Part shown: positions 42,008-56,278 of the stretch, piece after piece
Numbering within the stretch: the stretch's first letter is position 1
How the letters are laid out: the number at the start of each line of letters is the position of its first letter
NCBI GenBank assembly: GCA_963691815.1
Contig: OY829667.1
Span: forward strand, 23,014,587-23,078,586
Direction of reading: 5' to 3'
Length of the DNA: 64,000 nt
Source: Echiichthys vipera
Taxonomy: Eukaryota; Chordata; Actinopteri; Perciformes; Trachinidae
Made by a program: the position numbers and the translations under genes
The notes under the pieces: generated by a model
Told to the model about the DNA's origin: nothing
The model's input: only the letters and a program-made list of their open reading frames with translations
The model's database searches: none

Positions 42008-44722
42008 GACTTAAACACCACAAATATGTGATGAAACAACTTAAAACAGACGCAAAACACCACAAAAACATGGCAAAACGACTAAAAACAGACGAAAACA
42101 CCACAAAAACGTGATGAAACGACTAAAAACAGACGTAAAAATTCCACAGAAACATGACTAAACGACTAAGAACTGATTAAAATAGCACTAAAACGTGACA
42201 AAACGACTAAAAACAGACGAAAACACCAACAAAAACGTGATGAAACGACTAACAACGGACGAAAACACCACAAATATGATGAAACGACTTAAAACAGATG
42301 AAAACACCACAAAACCATGACAAAAATGACTAGAAACAGATGAAAACACCACAAAAACGTTATAAAACAACTATAAACAGACGAAACACACCACAAAAAC
42401 GTGATGAAACTGCTAAAAACAGACGCAAGACAACGCAAAAAAAACTAAAAACAGATGAAAACACCACAAAAACGTGATGAAACCACTTAAAACAGATGAA
42501 AACAATACAAAACTGTGATGAAACAACTAAAAACAAATGCAAAACTCAACAAAAATGTGATGAAACGACTAAAAACAGATGAAAACACCAAAAAAACCTG
42601 ACAAAACGACTACAAACAGACCAAGACTCCACAAAAACATGACAAAACGACTAAAAACAGACGCAAAACTCCACAAAAACATTATGAAACGACTAAAAAC
42701 AGACGCAAGACACCACAAAAATGAGACTAAAAGACTAAAAACAGATGAAAACTGCGCAAAAACGTGATGAAACGTCTAAAAACAGATTAAAACACCACAA
42801 AAACATGATAAAACAACTAAAAAAAGACGAAAACACCACAAAAACGTGATGAAACGACTAAAAACAGACGCAAAACTCCACAGAAACATGACAAAACGAC
42901 TAAAAACTGTTTAAAATACCACTAAAAAGATACAGAACAACTAAAAACAGATGAAAACACCACAAAAACGTGATGAAACGTCTAAAAACAGATTAAAACA
43001 CCACAAAAACATGATAGAACAACTAAAAAAAGACGAAAACACCACAAAAACGTGATGAAACGACAAAAAACAGAAGCAAAACTCCACAAAAACATGATGA
43101 ATAGACTTAAAACAGACGCAAAACTCCAAAGGAACATGACAAAACGACTAAAAACAGATGAAAACACCACTAAAACGTGACAAAACGATTAAAAACAGAC
43201 AACACCACAAAAACATGACAAAACGACTAAAAACAGATGAAAACACCACAAAAACATGACAAAACGACCAAAAAAAGATCAAAACACCACAAAAATATGA
43301 TAAAACAAATAAAAACAGACGCAAAACTCCACAAAAACATTATAAAAACGACTAAACACGGATGAAAACACCACAAAAACGTGATGAAACGACTAAAAAC
43401 AGACGAAAACACCACTAAAAACATGACAAAACGACTAAAAACGGATGAAAACACCACAAAAACATGACAAAACGACCAAAAAAAGATCAAAACACCACAA
43501 AAATATGATAAAACAAATAAAAACAGACGAAAACACCACAAAAAAGTGATGAAACTACTAAATACAGACGCAAAACTCCACAAAACATGATGAAACGATT
43601 GAAAACAGACGCAAAACTCCACAAAAACATGACAAAACAACTAAAAACATATCAAACACCACAAAAACGTGATGAAACGACTAAAAACAGAAGAAAACAC
43701 CACAAAAACGTGATGAAACCACTTAAAACAGATAAAAACACTACAAAACCGTGATGAAACAACTAAAAACAGATGCAAAACTCAACAAAAATGTGATGAA
43801 ACGACTAAAAACAGATGGAAACACCAAAAAAACCTGACAAAACGACTACAAACAGACCAAGACTCCACAAAAACATGACAAAACGACTAAAAACAGACGC
43901 AAAACTCCACAAAAACATTATGAAACGACTAAAAACAGACGCAAGACACCACAAAAATGTGACTAAAAGACTAAAAACAGATGAAAACTGCGCAAAAACG
44001 TGATGAAACGTCTAAAAACAGATTAAAACACCACAAAAACATGATAAAACAACTAAAAAAAGACGAAAACACCACAAAAACGTGATGAAACGACTAAAAA
44101 CAGACGCAAAACTCCACAGAAACATGACAAAACGACTAAAAACTGTTTAAAATACCACTAAAACGTGACAGAACAACTAAAAACAGACGAACACACCAAC
44201 AAAAACGTGATGAAACGACTAAAATCAGATGAAAACACCACAAATACGTTGTGAAACGACTTAAAACAGATGAAAACACTACAAAAACATGACAAAAATG
44301 ACTAAAAACAGATGAAAAGACCACGAAAACATTAGAAAACGACTAAAAACAGATGCAAACCTCCACAAAAACATCATGAAACGACTAAAAACAGATGAAA
44401 ACACCACATAAACGTGATGAAACGACTAAAAACAGACGAAAAACCCACAAAAACATGACAAAACGACTAAAAACAGACGCAAAACTCCACAAAACATTAT
44501 GAAACGACTAAAAACGGATGAAAACACCACAAATACGTGATGAAACGACTAAAAAGAAGCGAAAACACCACAAAAACATGAAAAAAAGACTAAAAATGGA
44601 TGAAATTACCACAAAAACGTGACAAAAACGACTAAAAACTGATGAAAACACCACAAAAACGTGACAAAACGACCAACCAAAGATCAGAACACCACAAAAA
44701 TATGATAAAACAACTAAAAACA
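42008..44722 (+). repeat. Block J, unit 2 (2,715 bp)
   Basis: The section at about 42,133-42,930 recurs at 47,685-48,480 (offset 5,552), and 43,641-44,722 recurs at 49,525-50,606 (offset 5,884) and 60,229-61,310 (offset 16,588). The section near 43,200-43,640 lacks monomers present in its relatives at 49,060-49,520. No gene is present; ORF 43227-43640 (137 codons, - strand) is repeat translation. Confidence 0.87.
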
Positions 44723-47700
44723 GACTTAAACACCACAAATATGTGATGAAACAACTTAAAACAGACGCAAAACACCACAAAAACATGGCAAAACGACTAA
44801 AAACAGACGAAAACACCACAAAAACGTGATGAAACGACTAACAACGGACGAAAACACCACAAATATGATGAAACGACTTAAAACAGATGAAAACACCACA
44901 AAACCATGACAAAAATGACTAGAAACAGATGAAAACACCACAAAAACGTGATAAAACAACTATAAACAGACGAAACACACCACAAAAACGTGATGAAACT
45001 GCTAAAAACAGACGCAAGACACCACAAAAACGACTAAAAAAAGATGAAAACACCACAAAAACGTGATGAAACCACTAAAAACAGATGAACACACCACAAA
45101 ACCGTGATGCAACAACTAAAAACAGTTGCAAAACTCCACAAAAATGTGATGAAACGACTAAAAACAGATGAAAACACCACAAAACGTGATAAGACAACTA
45201 AAAACAGACGAAACACACCACAAAAACATGATGAAACGACTAAAAACAGACGCAAGACACCGCAAAAAAAACTAAAAACAGATGAAAACACCACAAAAAC
45301 GTGATGAAACCACTAAATACAGACGCAAAACTCCACAAAACATGATGAAACAACTGAAAACAGACGCAAAACTCCACAAAAACATGTTAAAAACGACTAA
45401 AAACAAATGAAAACACCACAAAAACATGACAAAACAACTAAAAACATATCAAACACCACAAAAACGTGATGAAACGACTAAAAACAGAAGAAAACACAAC
45501 AAATATGTGATGAAACGACTAAAAACAGATGAAAACACCACAAAAACGTGACAAAACGACCAAAAAAAGATCAAAACACCACAAAAATATGATCAAACAA
45601 CTAAAAACAGACGAAAACACCACAAAAAGTAATTAAACGACTAAAAACAGACGCAAAACTCCACAAAACATGATGAAACGACTGAAAACACATGCAAAAC
45701 TCCACAAAAACATGACAAAACGACTAAAAACAGACGCAAGACACCGCAAAAAAAACTAAAAACAGATGAAAACACCACAACAACGTGATGAAACCACTTA
45801 AAACTAATGAAAACACAACAAAACCGTGACAAAACAACTAAAAACAGACGCAAAACTCCACAAAAACATGATGAAACGACTAAAAACAGATAAAAACACC
45901 ACAAAAACGTGATGAAACGACTAAAAACAGACAAAAACACCCCAAAAACATGATGAAACCACTAAAAACAGATGAAAACACCACTAAAACATGATAAAAC
46001 GACTAAAAACAGACGCAAAACTCCACAGAAATGTGACAAAACGACTAAAAACAGATGAAAACACCACTAAAACGTGACAAAACAACTAAAAACAGACGCA
46101 AAACTCCACAAAAACATTATGAAACGACTAAGAACGGATGAAAGCACCACAAAACGCGAGGAAACGACCAAAAAACAGACGAAAACACCACAAAAACATT
46201 ACAAAATGACTAAAACGGGTGAAAGGACCACAAAAAGGTGACAAAACCACTAAAAACAGACGAAAACACCAAAAGACATGACAAAACGACTAAAAACACA
46301 CGCAAAACTCCACAAAAACATGATGAAACGACTAAAAACAGATGAAAACACAACAAAACGCGAGGAAACGACCAAAAAACAGACGAAAACACCACAAAAA
46401 CATTACAAAACGACTAAAAACGGGTGAAAGCACCACAAAAAGGTGACAAAACCACTAAAAACAGACGAAAACACCAAAAGACATGACAAAACGACTAAAA
46501 ACAGACGCAAAACTCCACAAAAACATGATGAAACGACTAAAAACAGACAAAAACACCACAAGAACATGACAAAACAACTAAAAACAGACGCAAAACTCCA
46601 CAGAAACATGACGAAACGACTAAAAACAGATGAAAACACCACAAATATGTGATGAAACGACTAAAAACAGATGAAAACGAAACAAAAACGCGATGAAACG
46701 ACTAAAAACAGACAAAAACACCAAAAGAACATGATGAAACCACTAAAAACAGATGAAAACACAACAAAAACATAATGAAACGACTAAAAACAAAAGCAAA
46801 ACTCCACAGAAATATGACAAAACGACTAAAAACAGACGCAAAACTCCACAAAAACATTATGAAACGACTAAAAACGGATGAAAGCACCACAAAATGCGAG
46901 GAAACGACCAAAAAACAGACAAAAACACGACAAAAACATTACAAAACGACTAAAAACGGGTGAAAGCACCACAAAAAGGTGACAAAACCACTAAAAACAG
47001 ACGAAAACACCAAAAGACATGACAAAACGACTAAAAACAGACGCAAACCTCCACAGAAACATGACGAAACGACTAAAAACAATTGAAAAAAACACAAAAA
47101 TGTGATAAAACGACTTAAAACAGACTCAAATCTCCACAAAAACATGATGAAACGACTAAAAACAGATGAAAACACCACAAAACGCAATGAAAGGACCAAA
47201 AAACAGAGGAAAACACCACAAAAACATTACAAAACGACTAAAAACAGACGCAAAACTCCACAGAAATATGACAAAACGACAAAAAACAGATGAAAACACC
47301 ACTAAAACGTGACAAAACGACTAAAAACGGATGAAAGCACCACAAAACGCGATGAAACGAAAACACCACAAAAACATTACAAAACGAATAAACACGGGTG
47401 AAAGCACCACAAAAAGGTGACAAAACGACTAAAAACAGACGAAAACACCAAAAGACATGACAAAACGACTAAAGACAGACGCAAAACTCCACAGAAACAT
47501 GACGAAACGACTAAAAACAGATGAAAACACCACAAAACGCAATGAAAGGACCGAAAAACAGACGAAAACACCACAAAAACATTACAAAACGACTTAAAAC
47601 GGATGAAAACATCACAAAAACGTTACAAAACGACTAAAAACAGACGAAAACAACACAAAAACATGATGAAACGACTAAAAACAGACGTAAAAATTCCACA

Positions 47701-50606
47701 GAAACATGACTAAACGACTAAGAACTGATTAAAATAGCACTAAAACGTGACAAAACGACTAAAAACAGGCGAAAACACCAACAAAAACGTGATGAAACGA
47801 CTAACAACGGACGAAAACACCACAAATATGATGAAACGACTTAAAACAGATGAAAACACCACAAAACCATGACAAAAATGACTAGAAACAGATGAAAACA
47901 CCACAAAAACGTGATAAAACAACTATAAACAGACGAAACACACCACAAAAACGTGATGAAACTGCTAAAAACAGACGCAAGACACCGCAAAAAAAACTAA
48001 AAACAGATGAAAACACCACAAAAACGTGATGAAACCACTTAAAACAGATGAAAACACTACAAAACCGTGATGAAACAACTAAAAACAAATGCAAAACTCA
48101 ACAAAAATGTGATGAAACGACTAAAAACAGATGAAAACACCAAAAAAACCTGACAAAACGACTACAAACAGACCAAGACTCCACAAAAACATGACAAAAC
48201 GACTAAAAACAGACGCAAAACTCCACAAAAACATTATGAAACGACTAAAAACAGACGCAAGACACCACAAAAATGTGACTAAAAGACTAAAAACAGATGA
48301 AAACTGCGCAAAAACGTGATGAAACGTCTAAAAACAGATTAAAACACCACAAAAACATGATAAAACAACTAAAAAAAGACGAAAACACCACAAAAACGTG
48401 ATGAAACGACTAAAAACAGACGCAAAACTCCACAGAAACATGACAAAACGACTAAAAACTGTTTAAAATACCACTAAAACGTGACAGAACAACTAAAAAC
48501 AGATGAAAACACTACAAAAACGTGATGAAACGACTAAAATCAGACGAAAACACCACAAATACGTTGTGAAACGACTTAAAACAGATGAAAACACTACAAA
48601 AACATGACAAAAATGACTAAAAACAGATGAAAACACCACAAAAACGTGATGAAACGACTAAAAACAGATGAAAACACCACAAAAACATGACAAAAACGAC
48701 TAAAAACAGATGAAAACACCACAAAAACGTGATGAAACGACTAAAAACAGACGCAAGACACCACAAAAATGTGACAAAAAGACTAAAAACAGATGAAAAC
48801 TGCGCAAAAACGTGATGAAACGTCTAAAAACAGATTAAAACACCACAAAAACATGATAAAACAACTAAAAAAAGACGAAAACACCACAAAAACGTGATGA
48901 AACGACAAAAAACAGAAGCAAAACTCCACAAAAACATGATGAATAGACTTAAAACAGACGCAAAACTCCAAAGGAACATGACAAAACGACTAAAAACAGA
49001 TGAAAACACCACTAAAACGTGACAAAACGATTAAAAACAGACAACACCACAAAAACATGACAAAACGACTAAAAACAGATGAAAACACCACAAAAACATG
49101 ACAAAACGACCAAAAAAAGATCAAAACACCACAAAAATATGATAAAACAAATAAAAACAGACGCAAAACTCCACAAAAACATTATAAAAACGACTAAACA
49201 CGGATGAAAACACCACAAAAACGTGATGAAACGACTAAAAACAGACGAAAACACCACTAAAAACATGACAAAACGACTAAAAACGGATGAAAACACCACA
49301 AAAACATGACAAAACGACCAAAAAAAGATCAAAACACCACAAAAATATGATAAAACAAATAAAAACAGACGAAAACACCACAAAAAAGTGATGAAACGAC
49401 TAAATACAGACGCAAAACTCCACAAAACATGATGAAACGATTGAAAACAGACGCAAAACTCCACAAAAACATGTTAAAAACGACTAAAAACAAATGAAAA
49501 CACCACAAAAACATGACAAAACAACTAAAAACATATCAAACACCACAAAAACGTGATGAAACGACTAAAAACAGAAGAAAACACCACAAAAACGTGATGA
49601 AACCACTTAAAACAGATAAAAACACTACAAAACCGTGATGAAACAACTAAAAACAGATGCAAAACTCAACAAAAATGTGATGAAACGACTAAAAACAGAT
49701 GAAAACACCAAAAAAACCTGACAAAACGACTACAAACAGACCAAGACTCCACAAAAACATGACAAAACGACTAAAAACAGACGCAAAACTCCACAAAAAC
49801 ATTATGAAACGACTAAAAACAGACGCAAGACACCACAAAAATGTGACTAAAAGACTAAAAACAGATGAAAACTGCGCAAAAACGTGATGAAACGTCTAAA
49901 AACAGATTAAAACACCACAAAAACATGATAAAACAACTAAAAAAAGACGAAAACACCACAAAAACGTGATGAAACGACTAAAAACAGACGCAAAACTCCA
50001 CAGAAACATGACAAAACGACTAAAAACTGTTTAAAATACCACTAAAACGTGACAGAACAACTAAAAACAGACAAACACACCAACAAAAACGTGATGAAAC
50101 GACTAAAATCAGATGAAAACACCACAAATACGTTGTGAAACGACTTAAAACAGATGAAAACACTACAAAAACATGACAAAAATGACTAAAAACAGATGAA
50201 TAGACCACAAAAACATGAGAAAACGACTAAAAACAGACGCAAAACTCCACAAAAACATCATGAAACGACTAAAAACAGATGAAAACACCACATAAACGTG
50301 ATGAAACGACTAAAAACAGACGAAAAACCCACAAAAACATGACAAAACGACCAAAAACAGACGCAAAACTCCACAAAACATTATGAAACGACTAAAAACA
50401 GATGAAAACACCACAAATACGTGATGAAACGACTAAAAACAAGCGAAAACACCACAAAAACATGAAAAAAAGACTAAAAATGGATGAAATTACCACAAAA
50501 ACGTGACAAAAACGACTAAAAACTGATGAAAACACCACAAAAACGTGACAAAAAGACCAACCAAAGATCAAAACACCACAAAAATATGATAAAACAACTA
50601 AAAACA
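44723..50606 (+). repeat. Block J, unit 3 (5,884 bp), start of a 16,588-bp super-unit
   Basis: This is the longest interval between landmarks because it contains a ~2-kb segment of divergent monomers (annotated separately) absent from units 4-8. Its first ~960 bp (44,723-45,680) recur in several later units and its last ~1,080 bp repeat 43,641-44,722. The sequence from here on restarts at 61,311, so 44,723-61,310 is a 16,588-bp repeat period. Confidence 0.88.
45681..47680 (+). repeat. Divergent monomer subfamily segment (copy 1)
   Basis: Monomers here carry forms rare elsewhere: CGGGTGAAAG (46,216; 46,421; 46,957; 47,395), CACAAAAAGGTGACAAAACC, ACACCAAAAGACATGAC and CGCGAGGAAACGACC. The first two CGGGTGAAAG sites are 205 bp apart, five monomers. 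A 14-bp deletion lies at 47,351-47,365. The segment is repeated from 62,269. No gene is present. Confidence 0.88.
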
Positions 50607-52068
50607 GACTTAAACACCACAAATATGTGATGAAACAACTTAAAACAGACGCAAAACACCACAAAAACATGGCAAAACGACTAAAAACAGACGAAAACAC
50701 CACAAAAACGTGATGAAACGACTAACAACGGACGAAAACACCACAAATATGATGAAACGACTTAAAACAGATGAAAACACCACAAAACCATGACAAAAAT
50801 GACTAGAAACAGATGAAAACACCACAAAAACGTGATAAAACAACTATAAACAGACGAAACACACCACAAAAACGTGATGAAACTGCTAAAAACAGACGCA
50901 AGACACCACAAAAACGACTAAAAAAAGATGAAAACACCACAAAAACGTGATGAAACCACTAAAAACAGATGAACACACCACAAAACCGTGATGCAACAAC
51001 TAAAAACAGTTGCAAAACTCCACAAAAATGTGATGAAACGACTAAAAACAGATGAAAACACCACAAAACGTGATAAGACAACTAAAAACAGACGAAACAC
51101 ACCACAAAAACATGATGAAACGACTAAAAACAGACGCAAGACACCGCAAAAAAAACTAAAAACAGATGAAAACACCACAAAAACGTGATGAAACCACTAA
51201 ATACAGACGCAAAACTCCACAAAACATGATGAAACGACTGAAAACAGACGCAAAACTCCACAAAAACATGTTAAAAACGACTAAAAACAAATGAAAACAC
51301 CACAAAAACATGACAAAACAACTAAAAACATATCAAACACCACAAAAACGTGATGAAACGACTAAAAACAGAAGAAAACACAACAAATATGTGATGAAAC
51401 GACTAAAAACAGATGAAAACACCACAAAAACGTGACAAAACGACCAAAAAAAGATCAAAACACCACAAAAATATGATCAAACAACTAAAAACAGACGAAA
51501 ACACCACAAAAAGTAATTAAACGACTAAAAACAGACGCAAAACTCCACAAAACATGATGAAACGACAAAAAACAGAAGCAAAACTCCACAAAAACATGAT
51601 GAATAGACTTAAAACAGACGCAAAACTCCAAAGGAACATGACAAAACGACTAAAAACAGATGAAAACACCACTAAAACGTGACAAAACGATTAAAAACAG
51701 ACAACACCACAAAAACATGACAAAACGACTAAAAACAGATGAAAACACCACAAAAACATGACAAAACGACCAAAAAAAGATCAAAACACCACAAAAATAT
51801 GATAAAACAAATAAAAACAGACGCAAAACTCCACAAAAACATTATAAAAACGACTAAAAACAGATGAAAACACCACAAATACGTGATGAAACGACTAAAA
51901 ACAAGCGAAAACACCACAAAAACATGAAAAAAAGACTAAAAATGGATGAAATTACCACAAAAACGTGACAAAAACGACTAAAAACTGATGAAAACACCAC
52001 AAAAACGTGACAAAAAGACCAACCAAAGATCAAAACACCACAAAAATATGATAAAACAACTAAAAACA
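50607..52068 (+). repeat. Block J, unit 4 (1,462 bp)
   Basis: Together with its surroundings this forms an apparently perfect tandem duplication: 50,395-51,856 and 51,857-53,318 at offset 1,462. Stretches I compared directly were identical, including the private variant GACAAAAAGACCAACC. No gene is present. Confidence 0.9.
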
Positions 52069-54440
52069 GACTTAAACACCACAAATATGTGATGAAACAA
52101 CTTAAAACAGACGCAAAACACCACAAAAACATGGCAAAACGACTAAAAACAGACGAAAACACCACAAAAACGTGATGAAACGACTAACAACGGACGAAAA
52201 CACCACAAATATGATGAAACGACTTAAAACAGATGAAAACACCACAAAACCATGACAAAAATGACTAGAAACAGATGAAAACACCACAAAAACGTGATAA
52301 AACAACTATAAACAGACGAAACACACCACAAAAACGTGATGAAACTGCTAAAAACAGACGCAAGACACCACAAAAACGACTAAAAAAAGATGAAAACACC
52401 ACAAAAACGTGATGAAACCACTAAAAACAGATGAACACACCACAAAACCGTGATGCAACAACTAAAAACAGTTGCAAAACTCCACAAAAATGTGATGAAA
52501 CGACTAAAAACAGATGAAAACACCACAAAACGTGATAAGACAACTAAAAACAGACGAAACACACCACAAAAACATGATGAAACGACTAAAAACAGACGCA
52601 AGACACCGCAAAAAAAACTAAAAACAGATGAAAACACCACAAAAACGTGATGAAACCACTAAATACAGACGCAAAACTCCACAAAACATGATGAAACGAC
52701 TGAAAACAGACGCAAAACTCCACAAAAACATGTTAAAAACGACTAAAAACAAATGAAAACACCACAAAAACATGACAAAACAACTAAAAACATATCAAAC
52801 ACCACAAAAACGTGATGAAACGACTAAAAACAGAAGAAAACACAACAAATATGTGATGAAACGACTAAAAACAGATGAAAACACCACAAAAACGTGACAA
52901 AACGACCAAAAAAAGATCAAAACACCACAAAAATATGATCAAACAACTAAAAACAGACGAAAACACCACAAAAAGTAATTAAACGACTAAAAACAGACGC
53001 AAAACTCCACAAAACATGATGAAACGACAAAAAACAGAAGCAAAACTCCACAAAAACATGATGAATAGACTTAAAACAGACGCAAAACTCCAAAGGAACA
53101 TGACAAAACGACTAAAAACAGATGAAAACACCACTAAAACGTGACAAAACGATTAAAAACAGACAACACCACAAAAACATGACAAAACGACTAAAAACAG
53201 ATGAAAACACCACAAAAACATGACAAAACGACCAAAAAAAGATCAAAACACCACAAAAATATGATAAAACAAATAAAAACAGACGCAAAACTCCACAAAA
53301 ACATTATAAAAACGACTAAACACGGATGAAAACACCACAAAAACGTGATGAAACGACTAAAAACAGACGAAAACACCACTAAAAACATGACAAAACGACT
53401 AAAAACGGATGAAAACACCACAAAAACATGACAAAACGACCAAAAAAAGATCAAAACACCACAAAAATATGATAAAACAAATAAAAACAGACGAAAACAC
53501 CACAAAAAAGTGATGAAACGACTAAATACAGACGCAAAACTCCACAAAACATGATGAAACGATTGAAAACAGACGCAAAACTCCACAAAAACATGTTAAA
53601 AACGACTAAAAACAAATGAAAACACCACAAAAACATGACAAAACAACTAAAAACATATCAAACACCACAAAAACGTGATGAAACGACTAAAAACAGAAGA
53701 AAACACCACAAAAACGTGATGAAACCACTTAAAACAGATGAAAACACTACAAAACCGTGATGAAACAACTAAAAACAGATGCAAAACTCAACAAAAATGT
53801 GATGAAACGACTAAAAACAGATGAAAACACCAAAAAAACCTGACAAAACGACTACAAACAGACCAAGACTCCACAAAAACATGACAAAACGACTAAAAAC
53901 AGACGCAAAACTCCACAAAAACATTATGAAACGACTAAAAACAGACGCAAGACACCACAAAAATGTGACTAAAAGACTAAAAACAGATGAAAACTGCGCA
54001 AAAACGTGATGAAACGTCTAAAAACAGATTAAAACACCACAAAAACATGATAAAACAACTAAAAAAAGACGAAAACACCACAAAAACGTGATGAAACGAC
54101 TAAAAACAGACGCAAAACTCCACAGAAACATGACAAAACGACTAAAAACTGTTTAAAATACCACTAAAACGTGACAGAACAACTAAAAACAGACAAACAC
54201 ACCAACAAAAACGTGATGAAACGACTAAAATCAGATGAAAACACCACAAATACGTTGTGAAACGACTTAAAACAGATGAAAACACTACAAAAACATGACA
54301 AAAATGACTAAAAACAGATGAAAAGACCACAAAAACATGAGAAAACGACTAAAAACAGACGCAAAACTCCACAAAAACATCATGAAACGACTAAAAACAG
54401 ATGAAAACACCACATAAACGTGATGAAACGACTAAAAACA
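52069..54440 (+). repeat. Block J, unit 5 (2,372 bp)
   Basis: It matches 56,279-58,650 at offset 4,210 and much of 58,651-61,022 at offset 6,582. It contains the 38-bp monomer near 53,152 and the CTGCGCAAAAACG marker near 53,994. No gene is present. Confidence 0.9.
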
Positions 54441-56278
54441 GACTTAAACACCACAAATATGTGATGAAACAACTTAAAACAGACGCAAAACACCACAAAA
54501 ACATGGCAAAACGACTAAAAACAGACGAAAACACCACAAAAACGTGATGAAACGACTAACAACGGACGAAAACACCACAAATATGATGAAACGACTTAAA
54601 ACAGATGAAAACACCACAAAACCATGACAAAAATGACTAGAAACAGATGAAAACACCACAAAAACGTGATAAAACAACTATAAACAGACGAAACACACCA
54701 CAAAAACGTGATGAAACTGCTAAAAACAGACGCAAGACACCACAAAAACGACTAAAAAAAGATGAAAACACCACAAAAACGTGATGAAACCACTAAAAAC
54801 AGATGAACACACCACAAAACCGTGATGCAACAACTAAAAACAGTTGCAAAACTCCACAAAAATGTGATGAAACGACTAAAAACAGATGAAAACACCACAA
54901 AACGTGATAAGACAACTAAAAACAGACGAAACACACCACAAAAACATGATGAAACGACTAAAAACAGACGCAAGACACCGCAAAAAAAACTAAAAACAGA
55001 TGAAAACACCACAAAAACGTGATGAAACCACTAAATACAGACGCAAAACTCCACAAAACATGATGAAACGACTGAAAACAGACGCAAAACTCCACAAAAA
55101 CATGTTAAAAACGACTAAAAACAAATGAAAACACCACAAAAACATGACAAAACAACTAAAAACATATCAAACACCACAAAAACGTGATGAAACGACTAAA
55201 AACAGAAGAAAACACAACAAATATGTGATGAAACGACTAAAAACAGATGAAAACACCACAAAAACGTGACAAAACGACCAAAAAAAGATCAAAACACCAC
55301 AAAAATATGATCAAACAACTAAAAACAGATGCAAAACTCAACAAAAATGTGATGAAACGACTAAAAACAGATGAAAACACCAAAAAAACCTGACAAAACG
55401 ACTACAAACAGACCAAGACTCCACAAAAACATGACAAAACGACTAAAAACAGACGCAAAACTCCACAAAAACATTATGAAACGACTAAAAACAGACGCAA
55501 GACACCACAAAAATGTGACTAAAAGACTAAAAACAGATGAAAACTGCGCAAAAACGTGATGAAACGTCTAAAAACAGATTAAAACACCACAAAAACATGA
55601 TAAAACAACTAAAAAAAGACGAAAACACCACAAAAACGTGATGAAACGACTAAAAACAGACGCAAAACTCCACAGAAACATGACAAAACGACTAAAAACT
55701 GTTTAAAATACCACTAAAACATGACAGAACAACTAAAAACAGACAAACACACCAACAAAAACGTGATGAAACGACTAAAATCAGATGAAAACACCACAAA
55801 TACGTTGTGAAACGACTTAAAACAGATGAAAACACTACAAAAACATGACAAAAATGACTAAAAACAGATGAAAAGACCACAAAAACATGAGAAAACGACT
55901 AAAAACAGACGCAAAACTCCACAAAAACATCATGAAACGACTAAAAACAGATGAAAACACCACATAAACGTGATGAAACGACTAAAAACAGACGAAAAAC
56001 CCACAAAAACATGACAAAACGACTAAAAACAGACGCAAAACTCCACAAAACATTATGAAACGACTAAAAACAGATGAAAACACCACAAATACGTGATGAA
56101 ACGACTAAAAACAAGCGAAAACACCACAAAAACATGAAAAAAAGACTAAAAATGGATGAAATTACCACAAAAACGTGACAAAAACGACTAAAAACTGATG
56201 AAAACACCACAAAAACGTGACAAAAAGACCAACCAAAGATCAAAACACCACAAAAATATGATAAAACAACTAAAAACA
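54441..56278 (+). repeat. Block J, unit 6 (1,838 bp)
   Basis: Shorter than units 5 and 7 because at about 55,328 the sequence jumps from one part of the unit (CAAACAACTAAAAACAG, like 59,530) to a later part (ATGCAAAACTCAAC, like 53,780 and 60,361), skipping about 820 bp. The join lies inside the shared CAACTAAAAACAGA core, as expected of unequal exchange. It then gains the ~288-bp element lacking in units 5 and 7. Confidence 0.88.

Noticed and set aside
46216..47400. CENP-B box suggested by CGGG in the divergent monomers
   Set aside because: The vertebrate CENP-B box requires TTCG, four bases, A, two bases and then CGGG. Here the positions before CGGG read ACGA instead of TTCG, so the core is not met.
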